Notes under the pieces: model-generated
The model's input: only the letters and a program-made list of their open reading frames with translations
Told to the model about the DNA's origin: nothing
Database searches by the model: none
Made by a program: the position numbers and the translations under genes
Part shown: in pieces, positions 8,932 through 17,926 of the stretch
Numbering within the stretch: the first letter of the stretch is position 1
How the letters are laid out: each line of letters opens with the position of its first letter
Assembly: GCF_018449545.1 (NCBI RefSeq)
Contig: NZ_JAAVUR010000008.1
Coordinates: 62,001-126,000, forward strand
DNA length: 64,000 bases
From: Granulicella sp. dw_53
Lineage (GTDB): Bacteria > Acidobacteriota > Terriglobia > Terriglobales > Acidobacteriaceae
Direction of reading: 5' to 3'

Positions 8932-9258
8932 CTAACTCAAACTTCCTTGTGACGATGAAGACCGTTTAGCGCTAGGAATTGCGGCTTTCGGATCTGCCAT
9001 ATCCATCGAATATGCGGATTCGATGCGGCTGGCATGTTTTGTGTGAAGGGCTGAGGTCGACTCACGGATACAACTGGGATGCCGGAAGATCAGGATTGTT
9101 TTGCCAGTGGAACTCAGATGCTTTGCGGTATGGATGTAGTCCCATCTGGGACTGGTTGCATCGAAGCGGGAGAGCAAAACCGTGGCCGTGTCGTCGGGAT
9201 TATCCGACTTTTCTCCATGCCGAATCATGACTATTTGAGCTGGGCAGGTGGTGCTCAT
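8932..9258 (-). pseudogene. Histidine-phosphatase-like fragment
   Basis: From an ATG at 9258 with a weak purine-rich site before it, the protein begins with IVMIRHGEKSDNPDD, a clear match to the RHGE active-site start of the histidine phosphatase (phosphoglycerate mutase-like) superfamily. After about 25 residues the similarity stops: the second catalytic His and the rest of the fold are not recognisable, and the total of 108 residues is too short. I read it as a truncated or decayed gene. A short functional protein cannot be excluded. It lies just upstream of the cytochrome gene on the same strand. Confidence 0.4.
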
Positions 9259-9577
9259 CGTGTGTGCCTCGCTTACATGGGTCAGCGAAAGTTTGCTGGA
9301 GCCGCACACTGGTGTCAACAACAAAGTTGGTGGGCTTTGATGGCGCCCTGCCATTCACCTGGTGGCTAGCTCAGTTTTGGTACTCCGAAGTTGGTTTTGG
9401 TTGGCCGGCATTGTCGACCTGGCGTGGCGAAAGTGCGTCTGTTCTAGCTTTTGAACGATCTCCATGATTTCTGCTGTAGATCGTAGCCGGTGGAAAAACT
9501 CCGCAGCCATAACGTCGATCCCGCTCGATCCAGAAATGGCGTCGGCCTAATGGGCAGGGAGTTGTCTTTTTTAAATA
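9259..9577. other. Upstream region of the TonB receptor
   Basis: No convincing gene; several ORFs of 60-106 codons cross here in different frames without family features. The right-hand part is AT-rich and leads into the receptor promoter. Confidence 0.4.
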
Positions 9578-9605
9578 TTGACAATAGAACATAAATGCGT
9601 AACAT
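9578..9605 (+). promoter_or_regulatory. Probable sigma-70-type promoter of the TonB receptor gene
   Basis: TTGACA at 9578-9583, a 16-base spacer, and TAACAT at 9600-9605, in an AT-rich stretch 54 bases before the ATG. The -35 box is consensus; the -10 is weaker. A possible regulator site follows at 9616-9640. Confidence 0.5.
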
Positions 9606-9615
9606 TCACAACAAT

Positions 9616-9640
9616 ACGTAAACAAATGAAAATTCATGAA
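9616..9640. promoter_or_regulatory. Possible AgaR/DeoR-type operator
   Basis: An A-rich segment containing AAATGAAAA, read on the other strand as TTTTCATTTGTTTAC. It resembles the T-rich TTTCRTTT-repeat sites described for AgaR-type DeoR repressors. A similar AAATGAAA core lies between agaS and the PfkB gene. It sits just downstream of the predicted promoter, where a repressor would act. Inference only. Confidence 0.3.
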
Positions 9641-9658
9641 GCCTGAAAGGAAGCCTCT

Positions 9659-12600
9659 ATGTCCATGCGAAGGAATCTGAAGAAGAATCACTTCATTGCA
9701 CTTGGTCTCTTTTCGGTTTTTGCGTTAACGGGCCGGTTGAAAGCGCAGATTGATACTGCCACGGTCGCCGGACGCGTCACCGATAGGTCGGGCGCGACTG
9801 TGCCACTGGCGGACATCGAGGTGACCAGTACCGAGACGAACTTCGTGTATCACGCCAAGAGCGCGTCAAATGGTGAGTGGACGATCAGCCCGGTCCATAT
9901 CGGCACTTATAAGTTGACGGTGAGGGCGCCGGGGTTCAACCAATCGGTTGCCGGTCCGTTCACTTTGAGCGTTCAGCAACGGCAACAGATCGACCTTGTA
10001 CTGCAGACGGGGGCGGTCAGTTCAGTTGTGGAAGTGACGGATACTGCGCCAGTTTTGGAGACGGCTACCTCTGAGCGGAGCCAGCTCATCGATAGCCGCA
10101 CGATGCGGACGCTTCCATTGAATGGGCGGAATCCGGTGCAGCTTGCGCAGTTGTCTGCTGGTGTGACGGTCAGCGAGCCCGGGGCCCGCGATGAGCAAGG
10201 ATATGGTTTCAGTGCGAATGGAGCGCGTTCTTTGCAGAACAACTTTCTGCTTGATGGCATCGATAACAACTCAAATCTTCCTGACCTTTTGAATGAAGCG
10301 AACTATGTGGTGATGCCGTCGGTGGATGCTCTTCAGGAGTTTCGGTTCGAAACGGACTCCTACTCCGCAGAGTTTGGCCGTGCGACGGGGGCGGTGATCA
10401 ACGCAACGACCAAGAGCGGTACGAACCATATCCATGGTGTGCTGTATGAGTTTCTACGCAACCAGGCGTTTGATGCGCGGAACTACTTCGATCAGACACT
10501 TCCTCCGTATCACCAGAACCAGTTTGGTGCGACGATCGGCTTGCCGATCCTGCATGACAAGCTCTTCCTATTTGCGGACTACGAAGGTTTGAGGTTATCG
10601 CAGGGACAGACCTATACTGCCCTCATTCCGACTGCTGCACAACGGTCAGGAGATTTCTCAAGCCAACTCGACCTCACATCTCCCACCGGGGTCGCCGATT
10701 GCAATGGCCGAGCCACTTACAATGGCGAACTCTTCGATACCAAGAACACTCAGGCTTCTGCGGCGAGCCCGACTGGTTATTGCGGTGTGCCTTTTGGCTA
10801 TAACGCGGATGGGACCCCTTCAAACGTGATCCCTCGATCGGGCATCGATACGCTTGGCGCGAAGTTGGCGGCTCTATATCCGCTGCCGAATGCGAACGGG
10901 GCAGGCTATAACTACGTATCGAACCCAAAGCTGCTACGCAACGCCAATCAGGGTGATGTGCGCGTAGACCAGGTGCTCGCGCATAGCGATAATATCTTCT
11001 ATCGGTTCAGCATGAGCCGCGCTCCGTCAACGATTCCGGCTACGTTTCCCGGGCTGGCGGATGGTGGCGGCTTCTTCAGCGGAGTAGGGGATAACCGGGC
11101 CTATTCGATTGCCGTGAGTGAGACGCATGTGTTCTCTCCCACGCGAGTGAACGAGATTCGTGTGGGCTACAACCGGCTGCATACGAATCGCTTCCAGTTC
11201 AACTCGGGGACGGACGTTTCGGGTCAGATTGGATTCCCAGGGGTACCCTATCAAGCGGGCACGAACAATGGTGGATTGCCGCAGATGTTCTTCAACGATG
11301 TAGCCACGCTGGGTAGTCCGACATACCTGCCATCGAACGAAATTCAGAATACCTATTCTCTGTCTGATACGTTCACGCTCATTGTGCACGATCACAGTAT
11401 CAAGTTCGGTGGGGAGTACCGTCCGGAGGAGTTCACCATCTTCCAACCTGCTGCTCCACGCGGGACGCTTAACTTTGGAACGCAATTCACTGATAATCCC
11501 GCCGACCAGGGAACAGGCGGGAGCGGTTTCGCGACTCTACTTACAGGACAGCCTGATGGTGGTGGGATAAACAACATTAACAACGTCGACTATAACCGTA
11601 AGGTCTATGGCATATTTCTGCAGGATGATTGGCGTGTCACAACTGCATTGACGATCAATGCGGGCATTCGCTATGACATCTTCTCCGCCATTCTCGAACG
11701 TCATAACTCGCAGGCGAACTTCAATCCGATTACAGGGCAGCTCGATATTCCTCGAAGCAGTAATGCTGTACTCACGCCGACGCTTGCAAGTTTATTGACG
11801 GTAAATAGAACGGCCTCGAATGGCCTCATTCCTCCGACTTACACGAACTTCTCTCCCCGTTTCGGACTGGCTTACCAGTTCAAGAAAGGTTGGGTGGTGC
11901 GGGCGGCTTCGGGGCTCTTCTTCAATGGAGAGGAGAGCGGACCTTACAGTAATCCGAGCCCAGGCTTCAATCCACCTTACTTCGCCTCGCAAAACTTTGT
12001 GGCGCCTTGTAGCCTCGCATCGTATGCGGCGGTGCTGGATTGTTCTGTCCCCGGGCTTCGTACGCTTGCGAATGGATTTCCGGCCAATGCTCTGAGCGAT
12101 CCGAATACGCCGAATCTATTTTCTGAGGATAAGTTGAGGACGCCCTATGTGGCGCAGTGGCACCTGACCGTGCAGCACGAACTCACGCCGCATACCACTG
12201 TCGAGGTCGCCTATGTGGGCTCGAAGGGATCGCACCTTTATACGTTCGGTAATTTGAACCAGGCTTCACCCACGGCGGATTCTTCGGCGGCTTCGGCGCC
12301 ACGCAGACCGTTCCAAAAACTCGATACATCGATTGGGTGGTTGCGCTCGAATGGATTCTCAAACTACAACTCTGTTCAGTTGAAACTGGAACAGCATCTG
12401 AGGCATGGTGTGGCAGCGATTGTGAACTATACGTATAGCCATGCGCTTGGAAATTCCTCAAACGCAAATCTGGGCGCACAGAACAATGACTCCTTCAGGA
12501 ATGAGCGCTTGATAAGCGAGTATGGAAATCTGGACTTCGATAACCGGCATCGGTTTACGGCAGGTTATTCGTGGGATCTTCCGATTGGAAAGGGAACTGC

Positions 12601-13108
12601 TTTTGCAGGGAGCGCAGGGCCTGCATTGAATTACTTGATCGGCAATTGGCAGCTTTCGGGGATTGCGACGTTGTCTTCGGGGACCTGGTTCACCGTTACC
12701 GACTCCAACGCAAACTTTGCAAACTCGGATGGGCAGCAGAGACCTGACTTTGTGCAGGGCCAAAAGGCCTCAGGGAAGCCGTGTATTGCCGGGACGTTCT
12801 TCAACACATGCGCTTTCCAGGACCCCGCGCTTGGATCGTATGGCAATGTCTCTATGAATACGGTGAATGGACCTGGAAACAAAAACTGGGATGTCTCGAT
12901 ATTGAAGACAATTCCGGTCAGCGAGGCAAGGCGCTTTGAACTACGCGGAGAGTTCTACAATGTGCTCAACCATCCGAACTTCCTCTTTGCCGCGCCGGGA
13001 CCGCAGAACTCCAATAATGCGACTACGTTCGGTTCAACGAACTTTGGAGTTGTGACTGCTGCTCGAGATCCGAGATTAATTCAGATCGGGCTGAAGCTCT
13101 ACTACTAA
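9659..13108 (+). CDS. TonB-dependent receptor with carboxypeptidase-regulatory-like domain (Oar-like)
   Basis: A 1149-residue outer-membrane transporter of the type very abundant in Acidobacteriota. After a signal peptide (ending near residue 30, RLKAQ) comes a carboxypeptidase-regulatory-like Ig-fold (about residues 33-115, VAGRVTDRSGATVPLADIEV...), then a plug-like region with LPLNGRNPVQL and FLLDGIDNN, and a large beta-barrel ending in an aromatic strand (GLKLYY). It probably imports an oligosaccharide into the periplasm. Its position at the head of the GalNAc genes suggests GalNAc-containing glycans. AAGGAAG precedes the ATG. Confidence 0.9.
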   Translation: MSMRRNLKKNHFIALGLFSVFALTGRLKAQIDTATVAGRVTDRSGATVPLADIEVTSTETNFVYHAKSASNGEWTISPVHIGTYKLTVRAPGFNQSVAGPFTLSVQQRQQIDLVLQTGAVSSVVEVTDTAPVLETATSERSQLIDSRTMRTLPLNGRNPVQLAQLSAGVTVSEPGARDEQGYGFSANGARSLQNNFLLDGIDNNSNLPDLLNEANYVVMPSVDALQEFRFETDSYSAEFGRATGAVINATTKSGTNHIHGVLYEFLRNQAFDARNYFDQTLPPYHQNQFGATIGLPILHDKLFLFADYEGLRLSQGQTYTALIPTAAQRSGDFSSQLDLTSPTGVADCNGRATYNGELFDTKNTQASAASPTGYCGVPFGYNADGTPSNVIPRSGIDTLGAKLAALYPLPNANGAGYNYVSNPKLLRNANQGDVRVDQVLAHSDNIFYRFSMSRAPSTIPATFPGLADGGGFFSGVGDNRAYSIAVSETHVFSPTRVNEIRVGYNRLHTNRFQFNSGTDVSGQIGFPGVPYQAGTNNGGLPQMFFNDVATLGSPTYLPSNEIQNTYSLSDTFTLIVHDHSIKFGGEYRPEEFTIFQPAAPRGTLNFGTQFTDNPADQGTGGSGFATLLTGQPDGGGINNINNVDYNRKVYGIFLQDDWRVTTALTINAGIRYDIFSAILERHNSQANFNPITGQLDIPRSSNAVLTPTLASLLTVNRTASNGLIPPTYTNFSPRFGLAYQFKKGWVVRAASGLFFNGEESGPYSNPSPGFNPPYFASQNFVAPCSLASYAAVLDCSVPGLRTLANGFPANALSDPNTPNLFSEDKLRTPYVAQWHLTVQHELTPHTTVEVAYVGSKGSHLYTFGNLNQASPTADSSAASAPRRPFQKLDTSIGWLRSNGFSNYNSVQLKLEQHLRHGVAAIVNYTYSHALGNSSNANLGAQNNDSFRNERLISEYGNLDFDNRHRFTAGYSWDLPIGKGTAFAGSAGPALNYLIGNWQLSGIATLSSGTWFTVTDSNANFANSDGQQRPDFVQGQKASGKPCIAGTFFNTCAFQDPALGSYGNVSMNTVNGPGNKNWDVSILKTIPVSEARRFELRGEFYNVLNHPNFLFAAPGPQNSNNATTFGSTNFGVVTAARDPRLIQIGLKLYY

Positions 13109-13121
13109 AGAGGGCAAACAG

Positions 13122-13160
13122 ATAAAGACCGCAATGGTTAATCACCATTGCGGTCTTTAT
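13122..13160. terminator. Strong bidirectional terminator between TonB receptor and DeoR gene
   Basis: A perfect 17-bp stem (ATAAAGACCGCAATGGT and its complement) with a 5-base loop, flanked by T/A runs in both directions, between two convergent genes. It starts 14 bases after the receptor's stop codon. Confidence 0.85.
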
Positions 13161-13189
13161 TTGTGCGGGCTCATTTTGGGAACGTGGTA

Positions 13190-14017
13190 CTAAACGAGAA
13201 TTAGTTTGCAGCCGAAGGAGCGGATTCTCTCCTGTACCTCTGGTTGCAGGCTTACGTCGCTGATGACGATGTCGACCTCTGAGAAGGAGGCAATCAGAGA
13301 CATGCTGCGCTTGCTGAATTTACTGGCATCGGCGACTACGATGATCTCTCGTGCGGCGCGGAGCATGGCTCGATTCGCCATGGTCTCTTCGAGGTTGGTG
13401 CCACTTACTCCGAAGTCGGGATCGCAGCCCGCACCGCAGAGGAAGAGCTTGTCGGCAGAGAACTGCTCCAACATGTCCTCAGTGGCACGGCCGACGATAG
13501 AGGCAGAGTCGTTGCGGACGGTGCCGCCCATCATGATGATTTGCGTATTGCGGGAGTTGAGAAGCTCGGCTGCGATGTTTACGCCATTGGTGATGACCTG
13601 AATATGCGGAATATTCTTGAGATTGCGAGCGACTTCGAGGGCAGTGGTGCCTGAATCGAGGATGATCGTCTCTCCCTCGCGAACGAGGGTCGCAGCCATC
13701 GCGCCGATGCGCTGCTTCTCCTTGGATTGGCTCTTGATGCGCTCGTGGATTGGCGACTCACGGAAGACGGTGTCCTGGATGACCGCGCCGCCGTGCGAGC
13801 GCTGCACCAGGCCGCGTTGGTCGAGTTCGTTGAGATCGCTGCGGATCGTCACGGCGGAGGTGTTGAAGCGCCGGACGAGCTCGTTTACCTTGGCCCGGCC
13901 TTCTGACCGAAGGATCTGCAGAATTTGCATGCGGCGCTCTTCCGCCATCATGCCTTCTTGCAGTGGTTCTTCTGTGCGCATTTCATTTAGATGATTTTCA
14001 ATTACTTCTTTCTTCAT
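13190..14017 (-). CDS. DeoR/GlpR-family transcriptional repressor (AgaR-like)
   Basis: Typical DeoR architecture: an N-terminal winged helix-turn-helix (EERRMQILQILRSEGRAKVNELVRRF followed by VTIRSDLNELDQRGLVQRSHGGA) and a C-terminal sugar-phosphate-binding domain (ILDSGTTALEVA, VITNGVNIA, MGGTVR). Such repressors are released by a phosphorylated sugar. The open frame continues to 14080 but the first 21 residues look non-coding; I chose the ATG at 14017. A later ATG at 13948 follows AAGAAGG and gives the usual family length of about 252 residues. It is the likely local regulator of the GalNAc genes and lies downstream of the membrane acyltransferase gene on the same strand. Confidence 0.88.
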   Translation of the reverse strand: MKKEVIENHLNEMRTEEPLQEGMMAEERRMQILQILRSEGRAKVNELVRRFNTSAVTIRSDLNELDQRGLVQRSHGGAVIQDTVFRESPIHERIKSQSKEKQRIGAMAATLVREGETIILDSGTTALEVARNLKNIPHIQVITNGVNIAAELLNSRNTQIIMMGGTVRNDSASIVGRATEDMLEQFSADKLFLCGAGCDPDFGVSGTNLEETMANRAMLRAAREIIVVADASKFSKRSMSLIASFSEVDIVISDVSLQPEVQERIRSFGCKLILV

Positions 14018-14125
14018 TGCACCCAATCTGTGTCTGGATCGATATGCGGCAAACGCCCGCCATTCTCGTACCTCAGGCATTGTTCGGAATAGCTTATTTC
14101 TAGTAGCTCTTTCTAGCTTGACGGC

Positions 14126-15316
14126 TCAAATGCGAAGGAAAATCTTATTTCGGAACATCCAGTGAAGTATAAGCCAATAGATAGCGAGCGTAAGTGCCCC
14201 GATAAACACCGGCTCAAGCGCAGTGCCAAAGACGTTCAGAGCACGCATGCCAAGGTTGATGCGGAAGCTGCTCAGAATGAAGTCTTCGAAGAGGTGGGCC
14301 ATCAGGTAGGCAGCGATTGAGTTCATGCCCACGACGACGAGCGGAAACGCGATCCGTGTGTTTTTCTTGACGTCCACAAACCAGGAGAAGATGGCAAGGA
14401 AGAGGAAGCAGCCCCCCCCGCTCCAGAGCGTCCATGCAGGCGTCCAGATTCGTTTGACGATGGGACAGATGCCGGTTATGTGCAGCAGGAATCCGCCGGC
14501 AAGGAGAACACCCGCGGCGATCAGGAACTTGCGGACCGGAATGACCAGCGGATTTGCGATGAACCACCGTCCTGCGGCCAGGCCGAGCAGCATTGTGGCG
14601 AGCGTGGGGATGAAGCTGAGGGTGAGATAGCCACCGTCGTTGAAGAGAAAGCGGCTCGGGCGGGGAAATAGATTCAGGAACCAGAGATCGAAGACTTGTC
14701 CAAGGTTGCTGTTCTTGTTCCAGTGCGAGGCAAAGCCATGAAGAAGATGCTGGTGCCAGTTATCTGGAACTCCAACGCTGGCGTAGGGGAAGTCCGGACC
14801 AGGGGCTGGATATAGGGCCCAGGCGAGCCAATAACTGAACAGGATTGCTCCGAAGGCGGTCCACTGCCAGCGCGGCCGAACGAAGGTGAGGAGGACTGCG
14901 AAGGTGTATCCGAGACCGATCTGGGTGAGCGTATCTTCGAACGTGAAGCTCGTCATGCTGCTGTGAATGGAACGCAGGAAGATACCCAAGGCCACGAGAA
15001 GGAAGCTTCGCCAGATGGTGTGGCCGACGATCTTCTGGAAGCTCTGATCCTTTTTCTGACGGCTGCGTAAGGAGTAGGGGAGAGCGACGCCCACCAGAAA
15101 GGTGAAGGACGGCTGGATCATGTCATGAAGGCCCATGCCCACCCATTCAACGTGGGTCTGATTGAAGGCGAGTATCCGCCAAAGGGTACTATTTGGGAAG
15201 GAATGAGCGACCGTTTCAAATTGCATGACTTCGCCCATCATGAGAAGCATGACCAGGCCACGATACGCATCGACTGCAACGTTGCGTTGTGGCGGAACGG
15301 TTACGGATGCATCCAT
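14126..15316 (-). CDS. HGSNAT/DUF5009-like membrane acyltransferase
   Basis: A 396-residue integral membrane protein with about ten or eleven hydrophobic segments. Its beginning, VAVDAYRGLVMLLMMGEVMQF, is the hallmark of the DUF5009/heparan-alpha-glucosaminide N-acetyltransferase-like family (also called NagX), whose members are thought to move acyl groups across the membrane to amino sugars. Bacterial homologues often sit in amino-sugar or sugar-acid loci, which fits this context. It is transcribed with the DeoR gene and divergently from the GH109 gene. Confidence 0.78.
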   Translation of the reverse strand: MDASVTVPPQRNVAVDAYRGLVMLLMMGEVMQFETVAHSFPNSTLWRILAFNQTHVEWVGMGLHDMIQPSFTFLVGVALPYSLRSRQKKDQSFQKIVGHTIWRSFLLVALGIFLRSIHSSMTSFTFEDTLTQIGLGYTFAVLLTFVRPRWQWTAFGAILFSYWLAWALYPAPGPDFPYASVGVPDNWHQHLLHGFASHWNKNSNLGQVFDLWFLNLFPRPSRFLFNDGGYLTLSFIPTLATMLLGLAAGRWFIANPLVIPVRKFLIAAGVLLAGGFLLHITGICPIVKRIWTPAWTLWSGGGCFLFLAIFSWFVDVKKNTRIAFPLVVVGMNSIAAYLMAHLFEDFILSSFRINLGMRALNVFGTALEPVFIGALTLAIYWLILHWMFRNKIFLRI

Positions 15317-15408
15317 AGATGGATCTCCCAGGTAGTTTCTGCGGTGGACGAATTCAGATTTGTCTCGCGCTGTGGTGCGCCGATTCTAGCATGGCCATCC
15401 TTCGTTAT

Positions 15409-15538
15409 CTTTCACTTTCCTTCGTGATGGGCTAATTATTATTTTGACAGCCTTCGCCACATCGAATAAGCTCATGCGAAAGATACATTGTTTGCGATTG
15501 TTTGCGATTGATTGCATCGGTAGCCTAAGGAGAGTCGA
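15409..15538. promoter_or_regulatory. Divergent control region with short tandem repeats before GH109 gene
   Basis: Contains CTTTCACTTTCCTTCG at 15409-15424, a loose relative of the T-rich DeoR-type motif, an AT-rich stretch at 15432-15450, and overlapping copies of TTTGCGATTG near 15490-15510. AAGGAGA before the TTG at 15539 sets the start of the GH109 gene. Confidence 0.4.
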
Positions 15539-16900
15539 TTGAACTCAGACGATAAGGTGCTCGGGTTAGAGTCGTTGAGCAGACGGCGGTTTGTGCAGAT
15601 GGGCGCGGCAGCTGCCGTTGTCACTAACCTGGGAGGTCTTGCACATGCTCAGGTGTCCGGATCGGCGTCGATGATCGGTGTGCCCTTTGAGAAGCGAAAC
15701 CCTCGTGTGGCGATGATTGGCACCGGAGGCCGCGGGACGAATCTGCTCGAAAACCTGCTTGCTGCCGATGCGCAGATTGTGGGGCTGTGCGATCTCGTGA
15801 AGGCGAAGGCGGAGCACGCGGCTTCTCTCGTCGTGGCGTCAGGGCAGAAGAAGCCAGAGCTATATACGGATGGACCGCATGACTTCGAGAAGATGCTTAG
15901 CAGGCAGGATGCAGATCTGGTTGTGATTGCGACTCCGTGGCTCTGGCATGCGGAGATGGCGGTCTTCGGGATGAAGCATGGCAAAGATGTCGCTGTCGAA
16001 GTCCCGGCGGTTACGACGATCGAAGACTGCTGGAAGATCGTAAAGGCCTCTGAAGAGACACGCAAGCACTGCATGATGCTCGAAAACTGTTGCTACGGTT
16101 ACAACGAGACGTTGATCCTGCGGATGGTGCATGCGGGCAAACTCGGCGATCTGCTATACGGTGAGGGAGCTTACCTTCACGATCTACGCGAAGAGCTGTT
16201 CTCGAACGCTGGTGAGGGCTTGTGGCGGCGTGCCGAGCACACCAAGCGCGATGGCAATCTCTATCCGACCCATGGGCTTGGACCGGTGGCCAACTACATG
16301 GGCATTCAGCGCGGAGACCGGTTTGGGCACATCGTTTCTATGAGCACACCGCAGCGGGGTTTGGATGCTTACCGTAAGGAACATCTGAAGGCGGGAGATC
16401 CTCGCATGGCAGAGAAGTACGTTACGGGTGACATGAACACTTCCTTGATCAAGACGGCCAATGGGCTGACGATCACGGTGAAGCACACGGTTTCGACTCC
16501 GCATCCGTATGACCGGATCAATTTGATTGCGGGAACGAAGGGCATCTTTGAAGACTATCCTCCGCGCATCTATCTCGACGGACAGAACTCCGATGAGTCG
16601 TGGGAGTCGATTGATAAGTGGAAGGAGTATCAGCATCCACTTTGGAAGACCGAAGGTGAGATCGCGAAGAAACTCGGCGGACACGGTGGAATGGACTACA
16701 TCATGTTGTATCGGTTGTTGCAGTGCGTTCGCGAGGGCCTGCCGCCAGATATGGATGTCTACGACGCTGCTGCCTGGTCTTCGGTGACTCCGCTCAGCAT
16801 CGCTTCTGTAAGCCACGGTAGCGCGCCCATGGAGTTTCCTGACTTCACCGGAGGCAAGTGGCAACAGCGAAAGGCTTCGGCGATCGCGACACAGGTTTAG
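15539..16900 (+). CDS. GH109-type alpha-N-acetylgalactosaminidase, Gfo/Idh/MocA fold, Tat-exported
   Basis: A 453-residue protein starting at TTG with a strong AAGGAGA site. The N-terminus carries a twin-arginine signal (SRRRF at 14-18, then a hydrophobic stretch), so it is exported folded. The NAD(P)-binding Rossmann motif (MIGTGGRGTNLLENL) and the segment RRAEHTKRDGNLYPTHG are characteristic of family GH109, which removes terminal alpha-GalNAc using a tightly bound NAD as redox helper. GalNAc released here would feed the AgaS/AgaZ genes alongside. GH109 also contains members of untested specificity, so the substrate is inferred from family and context. Confidence 0.85.
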   Translation: MNSDDKVLGLESLSRRRFVQMGAAAAVVTNLGGLAHAQVSGSASMIGVPFEKRNPRVAMIGTGGRGTNLLENLLAADAQIVGLCDLVKAKAEHAASLVVASGQKKPELYTDGPHDFEKMLSRQDADLVVIATPWLWHAEMAVFGMKHGKDVAVEVPAVTTIEDCWKIVKASEETRKHCMMLENCCYGYNETLILRMVHAGKLGDLLYGEGAYLHDLREELFSNAGEGLWRRAEHTKRDGNLYPTHGLGPVANYMGIQRGDRFGHIVSMSTPQRGLDAYRKEHLKAGDPRMAEKYVTGDMNTSLIKTANGLTITVKHTVSTPHPYDRINLIAGTKGIFEDYPPRIYLDGQNSDESWESIDKWKEYQHPLWKTEGEIAKKLGGHGGMDYIMLYRLLQCVREGLPPDMDVYDAAAWSSVTPLSIASVSHGSAPMEFPDFTGGKWQQRKASAIATQV

Positions 16901-16933
16901 GCCTATTCCTGGCTCAAGAGATAGTCTTAGTGC

Positions 16934-17917
16934 ATGAGGATCGATGATCGAATCGTGCTTGAAAATGGTGCCTTACGAGTCGTTCTGGCACCCCGGAGTG
17001 GTGCAAGGATCGTATCTCTACAAGGTGGTGGGCTGGAGTTTCTGCTTCAGCCTTACAATCTCTCCGATCAACTTGATCCCAGCGAGTTGTTGATCCCGGG
17101 ACTGGCGTTTCAGGACGGCGCCTGCTCGGGAATGGATGAATGCTTGCCAACGGTTGCTAGGTCCAAAGCTGGTGTGCCGGGTCTTGAGGCGCCAGATCAC
17201 GGCGACTACTGGAACATTCCGTGGACGATCGTCGAGCGCGCGGACCCGGCATCGGTGACCGTCACTGCAGATGGTACCAGCCGACCGTTGCGCTTCACAA
17301 AGCGGCTCGATCTGCAATCGACTTTCTTGAGGATCGAGTACAGCCTTGAAAATCTAGGCGCTGCGCATGTCGAGTATCTCTATGCGTGCCATCCTTTGTT
17401 TGCGATCGATGCGGGCGACCGCATCGTGCTACCTGCAGAGGTGACAGCGACGCGTTTGGAGTACTCGCACCGGAGGCGTCTGGGAGGTAAAGGCGATACC
17501 GTATCGTGGCCCATTGCTCAAACCGAGGCTGGGCCGATTGATGTTAGCGTGACGCTTGATCCGCATGCCGACACCGGGGACATGCTCTATACAGAAGCAC
17601 TTACCGTAGGCCGGTGTGGACTCTATCGTGCTGCCGCGCAACGAGGTGTGGTGCTCAAATTTGATCCTGCCAGCTTGCCTCATCTCGGGCTCTGGCTTTG
17701 CTATGGGGGATGGCCGCCTGACGCGGGCCCACGTCAGGTGGCTGTTGCGCTCGAGCCTACGGTTGCACCGCGTGGTTCGCTTGAGGATGCAGTTCGCGAT
17801 GGAGTTGCGGTCGTCTTGTCTCCCCACGAGATACGTTCGTGGAGCCTCGAATTTCATCTGGAAGGTTTGGCCGGAGGGATCAGTGAAGAGACGTTTGCTG
17901 CACTCGTTGCCGGGTAA
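16934..17917 (+). CDS. Galactose-mutarotase-like protein
   Basis: A 327-residue cytosolic protein of the galactose mutarotase-like/aldose 1-epimerase superfamily. It shows the beta-sandwich pattern with LAPRSGARIVSLQGGGLEFL at the start and a YACHPLFAIDAGDRIVLP segment in the middle, which supplies the characteristic His. It is probably co-transcribed with the GH109 gene 33 bases upstream, and would interconvert anomers of the released sugar. The sequence is divergent, so the specificity is not read. Confidence 0.72.
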   Translation: MRIDDRIVLENGALRVVLAPRSGARIVSLQGGGLEFLLQPYNLSDQLDPSELLIPGLAFQDGACSGMDECLPTVARSKAGVPGLEAPDHGDYWNIPWTIVERADPASVTVTADGTSRPLRFTKRLDLQSTFLRIEYSLENLGAAHVEYLYACHPLFAIDAGDRIVLPAEVTATRLEYSHRRRLGGKGDTVSWPIAQTEAGPIDVSVTLDPHADTGDMLYTEALTVGRCGLYRAAAQRGVVLKFDPASLPHLGLWLCYGGWPPDAGPRQVAVALEPTVAPRGSLEDAVRDGVAVVLSPHEIRSWSLEFHLEGLAGGISEETFAALVAG

Positions 17918-17926
17918 ACTCTTCCC

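Noticed and set aside
15490-15514. TTTGCGATTG repeats considered as a CRISPR or phase-variable tract
   Set aside because: Only two to three short overlapping copies without spacers; more likely part of a control region.
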